Assembly: GCA_003513495.1 (NCBI GenBank)
Contig: DOPM01000041.1
Coordinates: forward strand, 1 to 64,000
Direction of reading: 5' to 3'
From: Desulfosporosinus sp.
GTDB taxonomy: Bacteria; Bacillota; Desulfitobacteriia; Desulfitobacteriales; Desulfitobacteriaceae
DNA: 64,000 nucleotides
Shown here: piece by piece, positions 17,099-26,787 of the stretch
Numbering within the stretch: position 1 is the stretch's first letter
Layout of the letters: each line of letters begins with the position of its first letter
Position numbers and translations under genes: made by a program
The notes under the pieces: generated by a model
The model's database searches: none
What the model was told of the DNA's origin: nothing
What the model saw: only the letters and a program-made list of their open reading frames with translations

Positions 17099-18274
17099 GT
17101 GAATAATTTCCATATTCTTGCCAAACCAGAAATGATCTTTGGTTCCGATACTTCTCTATCAGCGGGTAAAAGATTAAAAAAAATTGGGTGCAAAAAGGTT
17201 ATTTGTGTCTATGACAAAGGTGTGAAGGACGCTGGTCTTGTAGATAAGATAATTCAAGCTATTGAGAGTGAAGGGATTGAAGTCGTTCACTATAATGGTG
17301 TCTTGCCTGATCCTCCAGATACGGTGGTTAATGAAGCAGGGGAACTCGGCAGAAAAGAAAAAGTTGATGGGATTGTGGCCATTGGTGGTGGAAGTTCTAT
17401 GGATACTGCAAAAGGTGTTAATATCTTGTTATCTAACCCTGGAAGTATTACTCAATATGGCATCAATACCGTTTATAACAAGTCTAGGACACCTTTGTTT
17501 ATGATTCCAACTACAGCTGGTACGGGTAGTGAAATGACGAATATGGGTGTTATTACTTCCACAACTGAGAATCGAAAAACGATTATCTTTGGCGAAGGGT
17601 GCACAGCTAATGTTGCAATCTTAGACCCCAACTTGACCATAGGTTTACCTGCTTATCCAACTGCCACAACAGGAATGGATGTCTTAGCTCATGCCTCTGA
17701 AGCCTTAACTATAAAACGTAATTGGAATGAATATTCTGCTATGTTCGCGGTAAAGGCAATTGAACTTGTGTTCAAATACCTTCCAATAGCTGTTACGGAA
17801 GGTACTAACATGGAAGCAAGAGAAAATATGATGCTTGCTGCTACTTATGCTGGAATTGCGTTCACAGATGCAACTGTTCACATGGCCCATGGTATTGGTC
17901 ATGCTATGGGTGCAAAATTCCACGTTCCTCACGGAGCTGCTTGTGCCATTGCTTTGCCCTCCGTTATGAAGTATGTATCTAAAACAGACCCCATAAACGT
18001 AAAGCGAGTTGGTAAAGCGATGGGATTAGACTTCAAAGACGATGCTGGTTCTGAAGAAATTGGTCAGGCTGTTGCTGATACTATATCTGCACTAAACACA
18101 AGAATAGGGATCCCTACCTTGCAAGACCTGAATATTGGCAGAGATTCGTTCTCTGATATTGTAGATTTAGTCGTGATGGACACGACTTACTTCTCTTATC
18201 CAATTAAGACAAATAAACCAAGTATTTTGGCTATGCTGGAAGAAGCATATCTTAGAGGAGAAAAGAGGGACTGA
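17099..18274 (+). CDS. Iron-containing (group III) alcohol dehydrogenase
   Basis: 391 residues, GTG start after AAGGGAGG. NAD(P) motif GGGSSMDTAKG at about 96-106; metal ligands D194 and H198 (GMDVLAHASEA), then H264 and H278 in HMAHGIGHAMG...HVPHG. It interconverts an alcohol and an aldehyde. Given the nearby CoA-transferase and the dehydratase at 30465, 4-hydroxybutyrate dehydrogenase (succinate semialdehyde/4-hydroxybutyrate) is attractive but unproven; a 1,3- or 1,4-diol or ethanol is possible. It has its own promoter, P4. Confidence 0.9.
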   Translation: MNNFHILAKPEMIFGSDTSLSAGKRLKKIGCKKVICVYDKGVKDAGLVDKIIQAIESEGIEVVHYNGVLPDPPDTVVNEAGELGRKEKVDGIVAIGGGSSMDTAKGVNILLSNPGSITQYGINTVYNKSRTPLFMIPTTAGTGSEMTNMGVITSTTENRKTIIFGEGCTANVAILDPNLTIGLPAYPTATTGMDVLAHASEALTIKRNWNEYSAMFAVKAIELVFKYLPIAVTEGTNMEARENMMLAATYAGIAFTDATVHMAHGIGHAMGAKFHVPHGAACAIALPSVMKYVSKTDPINVKRVGKAMGLDFKDDAGSEEIGQAVADTISALNTRIGIPTLQDLNIGRDSFSDIVDLVVMDTTYFSYPIKTNKPSILAMLEEAYLRGEKRD

Positions 18275-18359
18275 GGTTCAATACTTATATTTTACCCATT
18301 AGGAAAATAACAAGAAATTTCATGCTCAGAGAATAAAGGGGAAAAAGAGGTGGGGAATT

Positions 18360-19466
18360 ATGGAGCAGTCCAAGATGCCCTCGTGGTTAAGGAAAGAGGT
18401 GATGGAAAGCGGAGACTGTACCCGCTGCGGCCTGTGTGTCGGCTTATGTCCCTATATTAAGACTCAACATGAGCATGTTGCTTTCATCCATGATTGTAGT
18501 CGGGTAGATGGAAATTGTTACAGAGTTTGTCCCCGCACACAGACCAATTGGGTTGATCTAGACAGGCAAGTGTTTGGAACAGAGCGTACTGATCATGGTT
18601 TGGGCAATTACCTAAAAGTCTTGTATGCTCGTTCTTTGAATAAAGAAATTACCCGTGCGGGTCAATACGGTGGAGTGGTAAGTACCTTAGCTGCCTACAT
18701 GGTAGAGAGTGGCCAATCTCAAGCGGCGGTTTTAACAAGAGGAGAGGATAACGGTCCCCCTACACCTTACTTAGCTCGTAACCGAGAGGAGGTACTTGCT
18801 TGTTCTGGTTCCAATTACAGTGCCAGTCCTTCACTCTCCATCCTTAATACAGGGGTATTTGAGGGGCTGGAGGATCTGACGACGGTGGGACGCCCTTGTC
18901 AGATCCTGGCGCTCAGAAAGATGCAGGGATTAAATGAGGCATCCCAACACAACCCTAGTGCAAGAAAGGTTAATTTTATGATCGGACTTTTTTGCTTTTG
19001 GGCTTTGGAGACCGAATTTTATTCATTTCTACAAATCAAAACTGAGGGAGAGAGAATTCTAAGATTGGATATCCCTCAGAACTATCTAGTTGCAACAACG
19101 GAAAAGGGCAATGTTCAAGTACCAATTGATGAATTAAGGGCTTTCGTTCGTCCAACTTGTTTACGCTGTTTTGATCCAACAGCGGAATTCGCTGACGTCT
19201 CAGTCGGTTCAACTGAGAACGATCCCGAATGGAATACTTTAGTCATCCGAAGTTCCAAAGGACAAGAAATTGTAAATAGGGTATGTACAGCGGGGCTCTT
19301 AGAAACGAAACCTTACCCCGAGGAACGCCTGCCCTTACTACTCAGCGCGGTTTACAAAAAAAAGAAGCGTGTTTTGGAAGGGTTAAAACAAGGCAAAGGA
19401 TATATGTATTTAAACTTAAACTCAGACTATGCTAAGGGGATTGAGGAAGGAGGAACCGGTCTATGA
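18360..19466 (+). CDS. FrhB-like Fe-S flavoprotein (coenzyme F420 hydrogenase beta family)
   Basis: 368 residues. An N-terminal cluster motif (C20, C23, C26, C30 in CTRCGLCVGLCPY) and further cysteines (CSRVDGNCYRVCPR) precede the FrhB N- and C-terminal domains, visible as AGQYGGVVSTLAAYMVE, VGRPCQILALRKMQ and PTCLRCFDPTAEFADVSVG. In non-methanogens such proteins carry electrons between ferredoxin and a partner oxidoreductase. Its last four bases overlap iorA, implying a joint complex. Confidence 0.82.
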   Translation: MEQSKMPSWLRKEVMESGDCTRCGLCVGLCPYIKTQHEHVAFIHDCSRVDGNCYRVCPRTQTNWVDLDRQVFGTERTDHGLGNYLKVLYARSLNKEITRAGQYGGVVSTLAAYMVESGQSQAAVLTRGEDNGPPTPYLARNREEVLACSGSNYSASPSLSILNTGVFEGLEDLTTVGRPCQILALRKMQGLNEASQHNPSARKVNFMIGLFCFWALETEFYSFLQIKTEGERILRLDIPQNYLVATTEKGNVQVPIDELRAFVRPTCLRCFDPTAEFADVSVGSTENDPEWNTLVIRSSKGQEIVNRVCTAGLLETKPYPEERLPLLLSAVYKKKKRVLEGLKQGKGYMYLNLNSDYAKGIEEGGTGL

Positions 19467-21394
19467 GTTTCTTGAGCTTGCAGGTCAATAAATCCGGACG
19501 CTCTGTCCTCATGACTGGAAATGAAGCTATTACTAGGGGAGCGATAGAAGCAGGTTTAGGCTATGCTGCTTCGTATCCCGGATCACCAACCTCGGAAATT
19601 TTGGCTAATCTAGGACGTTTAGCGAAAGAATATAATTTCTATGCTGAATGGTCCGTTAACGAAAAAGTGGCCATTGAGGAAGCAGCAGCAGCGTCATTTG
19701 CTGGGCTGCGTTCTCTCTGCATTGCTAAGCAAAATGGATTGAATGTTGCTTTAGATAGCTTAGTTAGTATTTCAATCTCTGGAATTAAGGCTGGGATGGT
19801 CCTCGTGGTCGGAGATGACCCAGGTGCACACTCCAGTACGAATGAAGAGGATTCCCGCTTGCTTTCCAAAGTGGTTCATATTCCAATTCTTGAACCGAGT
19901 ACTCCAGAAGAGGCTAAAGAAATGACCCTAGCGGCCTTCCAATTATCGGAGAAATTTAAACTCCCCGTGACTTTGCGCTGTGTGACACGCATTTCCCACG
20001 CCAGTGGTAATGTAACCCTTGGCGAGGTAGAGGCGGTGAATAAGGAAGCGATTTTTGCCCAAAAGGACCGTTTTGTCACTAATGCGGCTTTACATCAAAT
20101 GCAAGAAGTGAAGTTAGCAAAACTACGTCAAGTAGCTGATACATTACCGTTTAATACTTATTTCGGACCTCAGAATGCTAAGACAATCATCATAGCTTCT
20201 GGACCCAGCACGCTATATGCACTGGAAGCCATTGATGCCCTAGACCTGGAAAATGAAGTTGGGGTTCTTAAACTAGGGATGACCTGGCCATTGCCAGAAA
20301 AATTCCTTTTAGAACATTTAAAGCATGCTGAGAAAGTTATCTTTATCGAAGAAATTGAACCGTTTAATGAAGAAAATGTTATGGTATTGGCTGCTCAGCA
20401 TATCTCGAAGATTTATCCACTAGAGTTTTACGGGCAAAGATCAGGACATGTGGCTGGGCCTAAGGGGCCGGGAATCGGGGAAATGGATCCCGACAAGGTT
20501 AAACAATCCATAGCCAGAGTATTAGGGGTAGATAATAAATCTGAAGAAACTGATGCAAAGTCAAGCGCCAAGTCGGAAACGTCAGATGTTCCAGTTAGAG
20601 AAATGGCTTTCTGTGCAGGCTGCCCACATCGAGCATCCTTCTGGGCTATGAAGTCTGCTGTTGCCCTTGACGGACGTAAGGCTGTTATTCTAGGGGATAT
20701 CGGATGCTACTCTTTAGCTTTGAGACGGACCGGTTGGACCCTGCCGCAAACCATGCATGCCATGGGATCCAGCGCAGGGATTGCTAATGGACTTGGGAAA
20801 CTAGATAGGTTTAACTTTAAACAACCCGTGATCGCTGTAGTCGGGGACTCTACATTTTTTCACTCCACAATACCTGCCTTAGTTAATGCCCGTTATACTG
20901 GAGCACACTTTCTACTGATAGTTTTGGACAATGGGACGACAGCAATGACTGGTCATCAACCACATCCAGGAATGAGCAAAAATGCCATGGGAGAAATCGT
21001 AGAGGGTCTCCAGATTGAAGAGGTCGTAAAGGGACTTAGAATTCCTGTAGTGACCCAAGATCCTTTCGATTTACAAGGAACAACTACAGTTGTTTTGAAG
21101 CTGCTTCGGACGGAGGGAACAAAAGTTTTAGTCCTTCGACAACCCTGTGCGCTAGTGGCTGCCAAAGCATCAACTCGTCCTAGGGTCTATATTAATCAAG
21201 AGCAATGTATCGGAGATGATTGTGGTTGCTCACGCTTTTGTAGTACTACCTTTTCTTGTCCTGCGACAATTTGGGACCCTCTCAAGGGAAAGGCAATAAT
21301 CGATGAAGTTGTCTGCAATCGCTGTCAAGTTTGTGTAAGCTTGTGTCCACAAGGAGCAATCAAGGTTGAGGAGGGAGCTAACTTTGGCCGCTAA
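19463..21394 (+). CDS. iorA: Indolepyruvate:ferredoxin oxidoreductase alpha subunit
   Basis: 643 residues. N-terminal pyrimidine-binding domain (GLGYAASYPGSPTSEIL), central domain, then the thiamine-pyrophosphate domain with GDIGCYSLALRR and VVGDSTFFHSTIPALVNA plus DNGTTAMTGHQPHPG. The C-terminal ferredoxin domain has irregular CIGDDCGCSRFC and standard CNRCQVCVSLCPQG. It oxidatively decarboxylates aryl- or branched 2-oxo acids to acyl-CoA, reducing ferredoxin. Start overlaps the FrhB-like gene by ATGA; the end overlaps iorB. Confidence 0.92.
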   Translation: MSFLSLQVNKSGRSVLMTGNEAITRGAIEAGLGYAASYPGSPTSEILANLGRLAKEYNFYAEWSVNEKVAIEEAAAASFAGLRSLCIAKQNGLNVALDSLVSISISGIKAGMVLVVGDDPGAHSSTNEEDSRLLSKVVHIPILEPSTPEEAKEMTLAAFQLSEKFKLPVTLRCVTRISHASGNVTLGEVEAVNKEAIFAQKDRFVTNAALHQMQEVKLAKLRQVADTLPFNTYFGPQNAKTIIIASGPSTLYALEAIDALDLENEVGVLKLGMTWPLPEKFLLEHLKHAEKVIFIEEIEPFNEENVMVLAAQHISKIYPLEFYGQRSGHVAGPKGPGIGEMDPDKVKQSIARVLGVDNKSEETDAKSSAKSETSDVPVREMAFCAGCPHRASFWAMKSAVALDGRKAVILGDIGCYSLALRRTGWTLPQTMHAMGSSAGIANGLGKLDRFNFKQPVIAVVGDSTFFHSTIPALVNARYTGAHFLLIVLDNGTTAMTGHQPHPGMSKNAMGEIVEGLQIEEVVKGLRIPVVTQDPFDLQGTTTVVLKLLRTEGTKVLVLRQPCALVAAKASTRPRVYINQEQCIGDDCGCSRFCSTTFSCPATIWDPLKGKAIIDEVVCNRCQVCVSLCPQGAIKVEEGANFGR

Positions 21395-21989
21395 AGTGTT
21401 AAACATCATTGTCACGGGGGTTGGTGGACAGGGCAATGTTCTAGCGTCACAAGTCATTGCCACAGCCGCTGTGGACAGTGGCTACTACGTTTCGGTAGGG
21501 GAGACCTTTGGTGCTTCACAACGCGGAGGCTCTGTCGCAAGTCATATCCGAGTTTCACAAATCAAACCCTATGGCCCCCTGATTCCACGGGGAGAAGCTG
21601 ACTTCATCTTGGGGTTTGAGCCACTGGAGACCTTACGAACCTTCAGAGACTTTGGAAATTCGTCAACTCAGGTCATTATGAATATTCGCCCAAATTATCC
21701 TTTGGGAGTTTTGCTTAACGAGGATCATTATCCTGACATTGCTGTTTTAACGGGTGGCCTTAGAAGAAAATCGCAAAGGCTTTGGGACTTAGAGGCAACA
21801 GAACTTGCAGTAGGTCTAGGCCTACCAGTGGGTACGAATATGGTAATGACAGGTGCTTTTGCTGGAGTGTATGCCTTGCAAATTCAGTTGGAGACTTATG
21901 AGACTATACTGAAAGGAATGTTCGACAGGGAGATCCTAACCTTGAATCTAGCTGCCTTTCGGGCTGGGGTCAAAGCTGTAACTATTTAA
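21384..21989 (+). CDS. iorB: Indolepyruvate:ferredoxin oxidoreductase beta subunit
   Basis: 201 residues from TTG 21384, about eight bases after GAGGAGGGAG and 11 bases inside the end of iorA; TTG 21366 would overlap its own ribosome site. Gamma-domain oxidoreductase motifs GVGGQGNVLASQV and GASQRGGSVASHIRVS are clear. Subunit of the ferredoxin-reducing 2-oxo-acid oxidoreductase. Confidence 0.92.
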   Translation: MAAKVLNIIVTGVGGQGNVLASQVIATAAVDSGYYVSVGETFGASQRGGSVASHIRVSQIKPYGPLIPRGEADFILGFEPLETLRTFRDFGNSSTQVIMNIRPNYPLGVLLNEDHYPDIAVLTGGLRRKSQRLWDLEATELAVGLGLPVGTNMVMTGAFAGVYALQIQLETYETILKGMFDREILTLNLAAFRAGVKAVTI

Positions 21990-22021
21990 TAATCCGTTAG
22001 AAAGCAGGGGAGTGGATAGAA

Positions 22022-23413
22022 ATGCCTGGTTTAATTCGGGACTTAGAAGCACTGCTTGATCCCCGACGGGTGTTTTCCCAGCCGGAAGATTTGCTAGCTT
22101 ATATGAATGACGCTACCCATAAGCGGGTTATGCCTGCTGTAGTGGTACAACCCGTTACGTCTGCAGAAATCTCCCGTGTCTTAAGCTACGCCAATACTCA
22201 TCGAATTCCTGTCGTACCGCGAGGGGCAGGGACCGGTCTTGCCGGGGGAGCTACCCCAGGGACAGAAAGTATCGTCATCGATTTAAAAGGGCTAAGGCAA
22301 GTAATTGAGGTTGATAAGCAAAACCTGACGGCTACGGTAGAATGTGGGGTTGTGACCCAAAAGTTTCACACCTTGGTGGAGTCAATGGGATTGTTCTACC
22401 CACCAGATCCACAAAGCATGCTGGTCTGCACGATGGGCGGAAACGTTGCCACGCGAGCTGGTGGACCACGGGGAGTAAAATATGGAACGACTAAGGATTA
22501 TGTCTTAGGAGTGAAGGCGGTTTTGCCGGATGGGGAGATTATTAGTTATGGAGGTAAATCTGTCAAGATGTCTTCAGGGTATGACTTAGCTCGACTCTTA
22601 ACGGGTTCAGAAGGTACCTTGGGAATTATCTCAAACGTTACGGTCAAGTTGCTAACCTTGCCGGCCTACCGTCAGACAATGGTTGCTGTCTTTGCAGAAT
22701 TAGAGGCGGCCGCAGAAGCGGTTTCGGCGATCATTGCCGCTGGAGCTGTGCCTTCAAGTTTGGAGTTGCTGACAAAAAGTTCCCTGGAAACAATAGAGGC
22801 CTTTATGCCATTAGGGCTGCCTAAAGATGCAGAAGCCTTCTTGTTAATTGAGTTGGATGGACATGAGGAAAAAGTTAAGGAAGAGACCCAACAGATTAGG
22901 GCTATCTGTCAAAAAAAGGGGGTAACAGAGACGAAAATTGCTCGTGATGCTTCAGAGGCAGAACGTATGTGGTTGGCCCGACGAGTACTTTTTCCCGCCA
23001 CCGCTCGCCGTGCCCCTAACATCTTGATCGAGGATGCAACTGTTAATCGTACTCAGGTTCCGGCTATGGTCCGAGCAATTAAAAGAATCGCTAAACTTAA
23101 CCACTTGGTTATTGGGGTATCTGGTCATGTCGGGGATGGGAATCTGCATCCTGGAATTTTGACAGACAGAAGTGATCCAGAACTTATGCGTCGAGCGGAA
23201 AAAGCTATGGGTGAAATCGCTAAAGAAGCGCTGAACTTAGGGGGAACATTGTCTGGTGAACATGGCATTGGATATTTAAAAGCGCCCTTTCTGGAATGGG
23301 AATTTCAAAGCGCTGGTGTTAACCTAATGCGGCGGATCAAGCATGCTTTCGACCCCAATGGGATCATGAATCCTGGTAAAATATGGGTAGATGGCGGTGA
23401 GACTCATGTATAG
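22022..23413 (+). CDS. FAD-linked 2-hydroxyacid dehydrogenase, GlcD type
   Basis: 463 residues. PCMH-type FAD domain (VVPRGAGTGLAGGATPG at about 61-77; GGNVATRAGGPRGVKYGTT) and C-terminal FAD-oxidase domain with the metal motif SGHVGDGNLHPG and SGEHGIGYLKAPF. It oxidises D-lactate, glycolate or another 2-hydroxy acid to the 2-oxo acid. The next gene supplies the Fe-S partner and IorAB upstream could consume the 2-oxo acid, an unusual but coherent order. Confidence 0.9.
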   Translation: MPGLIRDLEALLDPRRVFSQPEDLLAYMNDATHKRVMPAVVVQPVTSAEISRVLSYANTHRIPVVPRGAGTGLAGGATPGTESIVIDLKGLRQVIEVDKQNLTATVECGVVTQKFHTLVESMGLFYPPDPQSMLVCTMGGNVATRAGGPRGVKYGTTKDYVLGVKAVLPDGEIISYGGKSVKMSSGYDLARLLTGSEGTLGIISNVTVKLLTLPAYRQTMVAVFAELEAAAEAVSAIIAAGAVPSSLELLTKSSLETIEAFMPLGLPKDAEAFLLIELDGHEEKVKEETQQIRAICQKKGVTETKIARDASEAERMWLARRVLFPATARRAPNILIEDATVNRTQVPAMVRAIKRIAKLNHLVIGVSGHVGDGNLHPGILTDRSDPELMRRAEKAMGEIAKEALNLGGTLSGEHGIGYLKAPFLEWEFQSAGVNLMRRIKHAFDPNGIMNPGKIWVDGGETHV

Positions 23414-24635
23414 GCTTAAAGACTATGCCAAAGAGATCAATCGTTGTATCCAGTGCAACTTTTGTCTGGAACACTGCCCTGTTTATATTGAAGATGGTTT
23501 AGAATCCAGTGTAGCTAGGGGTAGATTGAATCTCATACAAGCCCTACTCTTGGAAAAAACCCTTATTCTAAGTGACCGAGCTGGAGTACTGCTTAATCGC
23601 TGTCTTCTTTGTACCAACTGCACCCAAGGATGCCCAAGTGGAATCCCGGTCGATGATATTGTTATTACTGCTCGGGTCGAACTACAAAAGAACTATGGCT
23701 TAGGGAGGGGAAAAAGTTTTCTTTTACGACAAGTGGTAAATCGCAGCAATACAACCAATATTGCTACCAAGGCCTTGTCCTTGGCCAGGCGTTTAAATAT
23801 GGTTCCTGAGGAGTTTCCCGAAGTTGTCAGTCCATCGTTTGAACAGCGTGTACCCTCTATCGTTAAGCCTGAAGGAGAAATTCGTGGTAAAGTCGGTTAC
23901 TTCATTGGCTGTGCTACGAATTACCTTTATCCCGAGATAGGGGATGCCGTAATTAAGGTTTTAACCGCTCTTGGGTATGAGGTTGTTATCCCAGCCAACC
24001 AGCATTGCTGCGGAATACCCGCTCTTGCCCACGGTGAACTTGGGGCAGCGCAAGAAGCTGTACGCTGGAATGCGGATTTGTTCTCTAAATTAGACGTGGA
24101 TGCAGTCATTACAGATTGTACTTCTTGCGGGTATATGTTAAAAGTAAAAGCTGCTAAAACACTGGAGAATAATGACCCCTGCCAAAGTAAGGTGGCTTCA
24201 GTGGCTGAAAAAGTTGTGGAGATTACTGAGTTCGTTACTCGCGAGGGTTTAGGGCATAATTTTAAATTGATTCTAGGAAAATCTAAGGATTTGGAAAGGA
24301 TGGATGTAACCTACCATGTGCCCTGCCATCGGGCGTGGAGCCCTAATCTAATCCAGGCACCTCGCAAACTGATTTCCATGCTGCCAGCGGTCAGCCTTGC
24401 GGAAATGAATGAACCTCAACGATGTTGTGGAGCTGGAGGATCCTTCTTCGTAGACCATAAAGATTTGGCAGAGTCCATCTTAGATCGCAAATTGAAAAAC
24501 ATTCAGAGTACAGGAGCAGAAGCCGTCATGACCCAGTGCCCCGCTTGCCGTTATTATTTAAGAGGCGGTCTAGAAAAAAAGATGCCTGTCTTCCATCCCT
24601 TAGAATTATTGGCTAAGGCCATTCACCTTGTATAG
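23406..24635 (+). CDS. GlcF-like Fe-S subunit with two CCG domains
   Basis: 409 residues if ATG 23406 is used (ATG 23391 adds five residues). Two ferredoxin motifs (CIQCNFCLEHCPVY, CLLCTNCTQGCPSG) followed by two cysteine-rich CCG domains (HCCGIPALAHGE; RCCGAGGSFFVDH). This architecture takes electrons from GlcD-type flavoproteins to quinone or another Fe-S carrier. Start overlaps the end of the flavoprotein gene by 8 bases. Confidence 0.88.
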   Translation: MYRLKDYAKEINRCIQCNFCLEHCPVYIEDGLESSVARGRLNLIQALLLEKTLILSDRAGVLLNRCLLCTNCTQGCPSGIPVDDIVITARVELQKNYGLGRGKSFLLRQVVNRSNTTNIATKALSLARRLNMVPEEFPEVVSPSFEQRVPSIVKPEGEIRGKVGYFIGCATNYLYPEIGDAVIKVLTALGYEVVIPANQHCCGIPALAHGELGAAQEAVRWNADLFSKLDVDAVITDCTSCGYMLKVKAAKTLENNDPCQSKVASVAEKVVEITEFVTREGLGHNFKLILGKSKDLERMDVTYHVPCHRAWSPNLIQAPRKLISMLPAVSLAEMNEPQRCCGAGGSFFVDHKDLAESILDRKLKNIQSTGAEAVMTQCPACRYYLRGGLEKKMPVFHPLELLAKAIHLV

Positions 24636-24655
24636 GGGAATGAGAGGAGGTCTAT

Positions 24656-26782
24656 ATGAGCTATTCGCTGAAAAATGTCCGGGCCAAAGTAAACGTTGGC
24701 CTTAAAGATACGTCATCATCTATGGCTCGTCGAAAAATTTCCCGATTTTTGGGACCGGCTAAGGTTAAAGCTGTGAAGAACTTTCCTCTTGCTGGTCCTC
24801 TGCACCGCCAGACAAAAACACAGGCCATTGCTAATTTGCGTGAAAGGCTTGAAGAAGCCATACGGAATTTAGAGGACAATGGTTGCCAAGTTTTCTGTGC
24901 TCCTACTTCGGCAGAGGCTATTGCCTATGTTCAGAAGATTATTAAGCCCGGGAGTATGGTTGTCAAATCCAAGAGTAATGCTGCTAAAGAAACGGGTGTT
25001 ATAGAAAGTCTTTTAAAGGATGGGGTGTCGGTGGTTGAGACTGATATGGGAGATAGGATTTGCCAGCTTGGAGAGATTCCGGCAAGCCATCCCCTAGGAC
25101 CAGCTCTTCATGTACCAGTCGGCAAAGTAGCAGAACTATTTAGCCTGGAATCAGGTCATGCTGTTGCACCTGACCCCACGAGTATTGTCACCGCTGCAAG
25201 GGGCTTATTGCGAGACTCATTTTTCAAAGCGCAATACGGAATAAGTGGTGCTAACGCAATCGCCGCCGATACAGGGTCGATTATTCTTACTGAAAACGAA
25301 GGGAACATAAGATTATGCACGAATTTACCACCCATTCATATCGTCTTTGCAGGGATCGAAAAAATCGTACCAACTTTAGAAGAGGCCGTCCATGTTTGTC
25401 ATACTGCCGCCCTGTATGGAACTGGGGTAAGCGTCGGAGGATATATCAACATTGTAAGTGGACCTGGGCGGAATTCCTTGGATGGGCCACAGGAGGTTCA
25501 TGTTATTCTCTTGGAAGAGGGCCGCTGGGAAGCAAAATGTGCAGGATTTGAAGAATCTTTAGCCTGTATTAATTGCGGTGCTTGCTTAAATAGATGTCCG
25601 GTTTATAAAGAGTTAGGGAAACAATATGGCTATAAATATTTAGGTGGAATAGGAATCATTCATACTGCTTTACGTGACGGCCTAGAAAAAGCAGCAGAAA
25701 ATGGCCTTTCGCTTTGTGTCGGCTGCCGTCAATGCATTGATGCCTGTCCTGGAAGTATTCCTATCCCAGATTTAATTCAAAAGATTCGTCAGCGTGTAGT
25801 GAAAAAGTACGGTTTAGGGCGACAAAAAAAGCTTATTCTGAAAACCCTTTTCCGTAATAGAGGTTCTCGAATATGGCGCTGGGGGCAAAAACTACAACCA
25901 TTGGCTTTTAAGAAGGTTGACAATGAAGAGGGTTACCAGGTCCGCTTTTCTTGGCTGGGAGTGGATCCGAATCGATTAATCCCTGCAATAAATGGAAAGC
26001 CAGCCTTAACCTTTCTGGAGGAACAATCCGATGCCGTTCTTGGAAAGGTTAGTGTTGCATACTTTGCTGGGTGCCTTAATAATATGATCTTTTCAGAGGT
26101 AGCTAGGGCAACATTAGAAGTGCTTAGGGAACAAAACTTAGATGTATTTTTTCCATCTGAACAAGTATGTTGTGGCTATCCGATGCAGGCTGCTGGGGAA
26201 TTGGAGATGGCTAAAGAAGTGGCCAGACGGAATTTAGAGGTGTTCTGTACTGGCACAGTCGATAAAATTATTGTGGATTGTCCAACGTGTGGAACAGCAT
26301 TGAGAGGATATGGGAAGCTGTTAGAAGAGGATCCAGATTGGGGAGGATTGGCAAAAGGATTTAGTGAAAAGATACGGGATATTTTCGAGTTTCTAAGTAA
26401 TAAAGACTTGGGTCTCAAGGAGATTCATCAATCATTACAATTCAAGGTTGACTACCATCAACCTTGCCACTTAAGGTATCTAGGGTTAAATCATGCTCAG
26501 GAGATATTGACTTTAATTCATGGTGTTAACCTTTGTTCATCAGGGGATGATGGGGCATGCTGTGGCTTTGGGGGCATGGTGAGCCTGGATCATTACAACC
26601 TGACAACCACCATTGCTAGTCGTAAGATTGAACTTACACCTAATGGGGCTGAGATCCTTGCCACAGCTTGTCCTGGATGTATGATTCATTTGACTGATAG
26701 GTTATACCAGCAAAATAAACCTATTAAAGTAAAGCATGTTATAGAATTGTTAGCTGATGCATATCGCAGAGGAAGGGAGTGA
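24656..26782 (+). CDS. LutB-LutA fusion: LUD domain, ferredoxin and CCG domains
   Basis: 708 residues, much longer than LutB (about 470). Residues 1-300 are a LUD domain (VKSKSNAAKETGV; ADTGSIILTENEGN; SGPGRNSLDGPQEVHV). Two 4Fe-4S motifs follow (CINCGACLNRCPVY, CVGCRQCIDACPG). From about 470 come two CCG domains as in LutA (AYFAGCLNN, VCCGYPMQAAGE, ACCGFGGMVSLDH). Lactate-utilisation LutABC normally has these as separate proteins, so this is a fusion. RBS GAGAGGAGG. LutC follows. Confidence 0.87.
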   Translation: MSYSLKNVRAKVNVGLKDTSSSMARRKISRFLGPAKVKAVKNFPLAGPLHRQTKTQAIANLRERLEEAIRNLEDNGCQVFCAPTSAEAIAYVQKIIKPGSMVVKSKSNAAKETGVIESLLKDGVSVVETDMGDRICQLGEIPASHPLGPALHVPVGKVAELFSLESGHAVAPDPTSIVTAARGLLRDSFFKAQYGISGANAIAADTGSIILTENEGNIRLCTNLPPIHIVFAGIEKIVPTLEEAVHVCHTAALYGTGVSVGGYINIVSGPGRNSLDGPQEVHVILLEEGRWEAKCAGFEESLACINCGACLNRCPVYKELGKQYGYKYLGGIGIIHTALRDGLEKAAENGLSLCVGCRQCIDACPGSIPIPDLIQKIRQRVVKKYGLGRQKKLILKTLFRNRGSRIWRWGQKLQPLAFKKVDNEEGYQVRFSWLGVDPNRLIPAINGKPALTFLEEQSDAVLGKVSVAYFAGCLNNMIFSEVARATLEVLREQNLDVFFPSEQVCCGYPMQAAGELEMAKEVARRNLEVFCTGTVDKIIVDCPTCGTALRGYGKLLEEDPDWGGLAKGFSEKIRDIFEFLSNKDLGLKEIHQSLQFKVDYHQPCHLRYLGLNHAQEILTLIHGVNLCSSGDDGACCGFGGMVSLDHYNLTTTIASRKIELTPNGAEILATACPGCMIHLTDRLYQQNKPIKVKHVIELLADAYRRGRE

Positions 26783-26787
26783 GTCTA

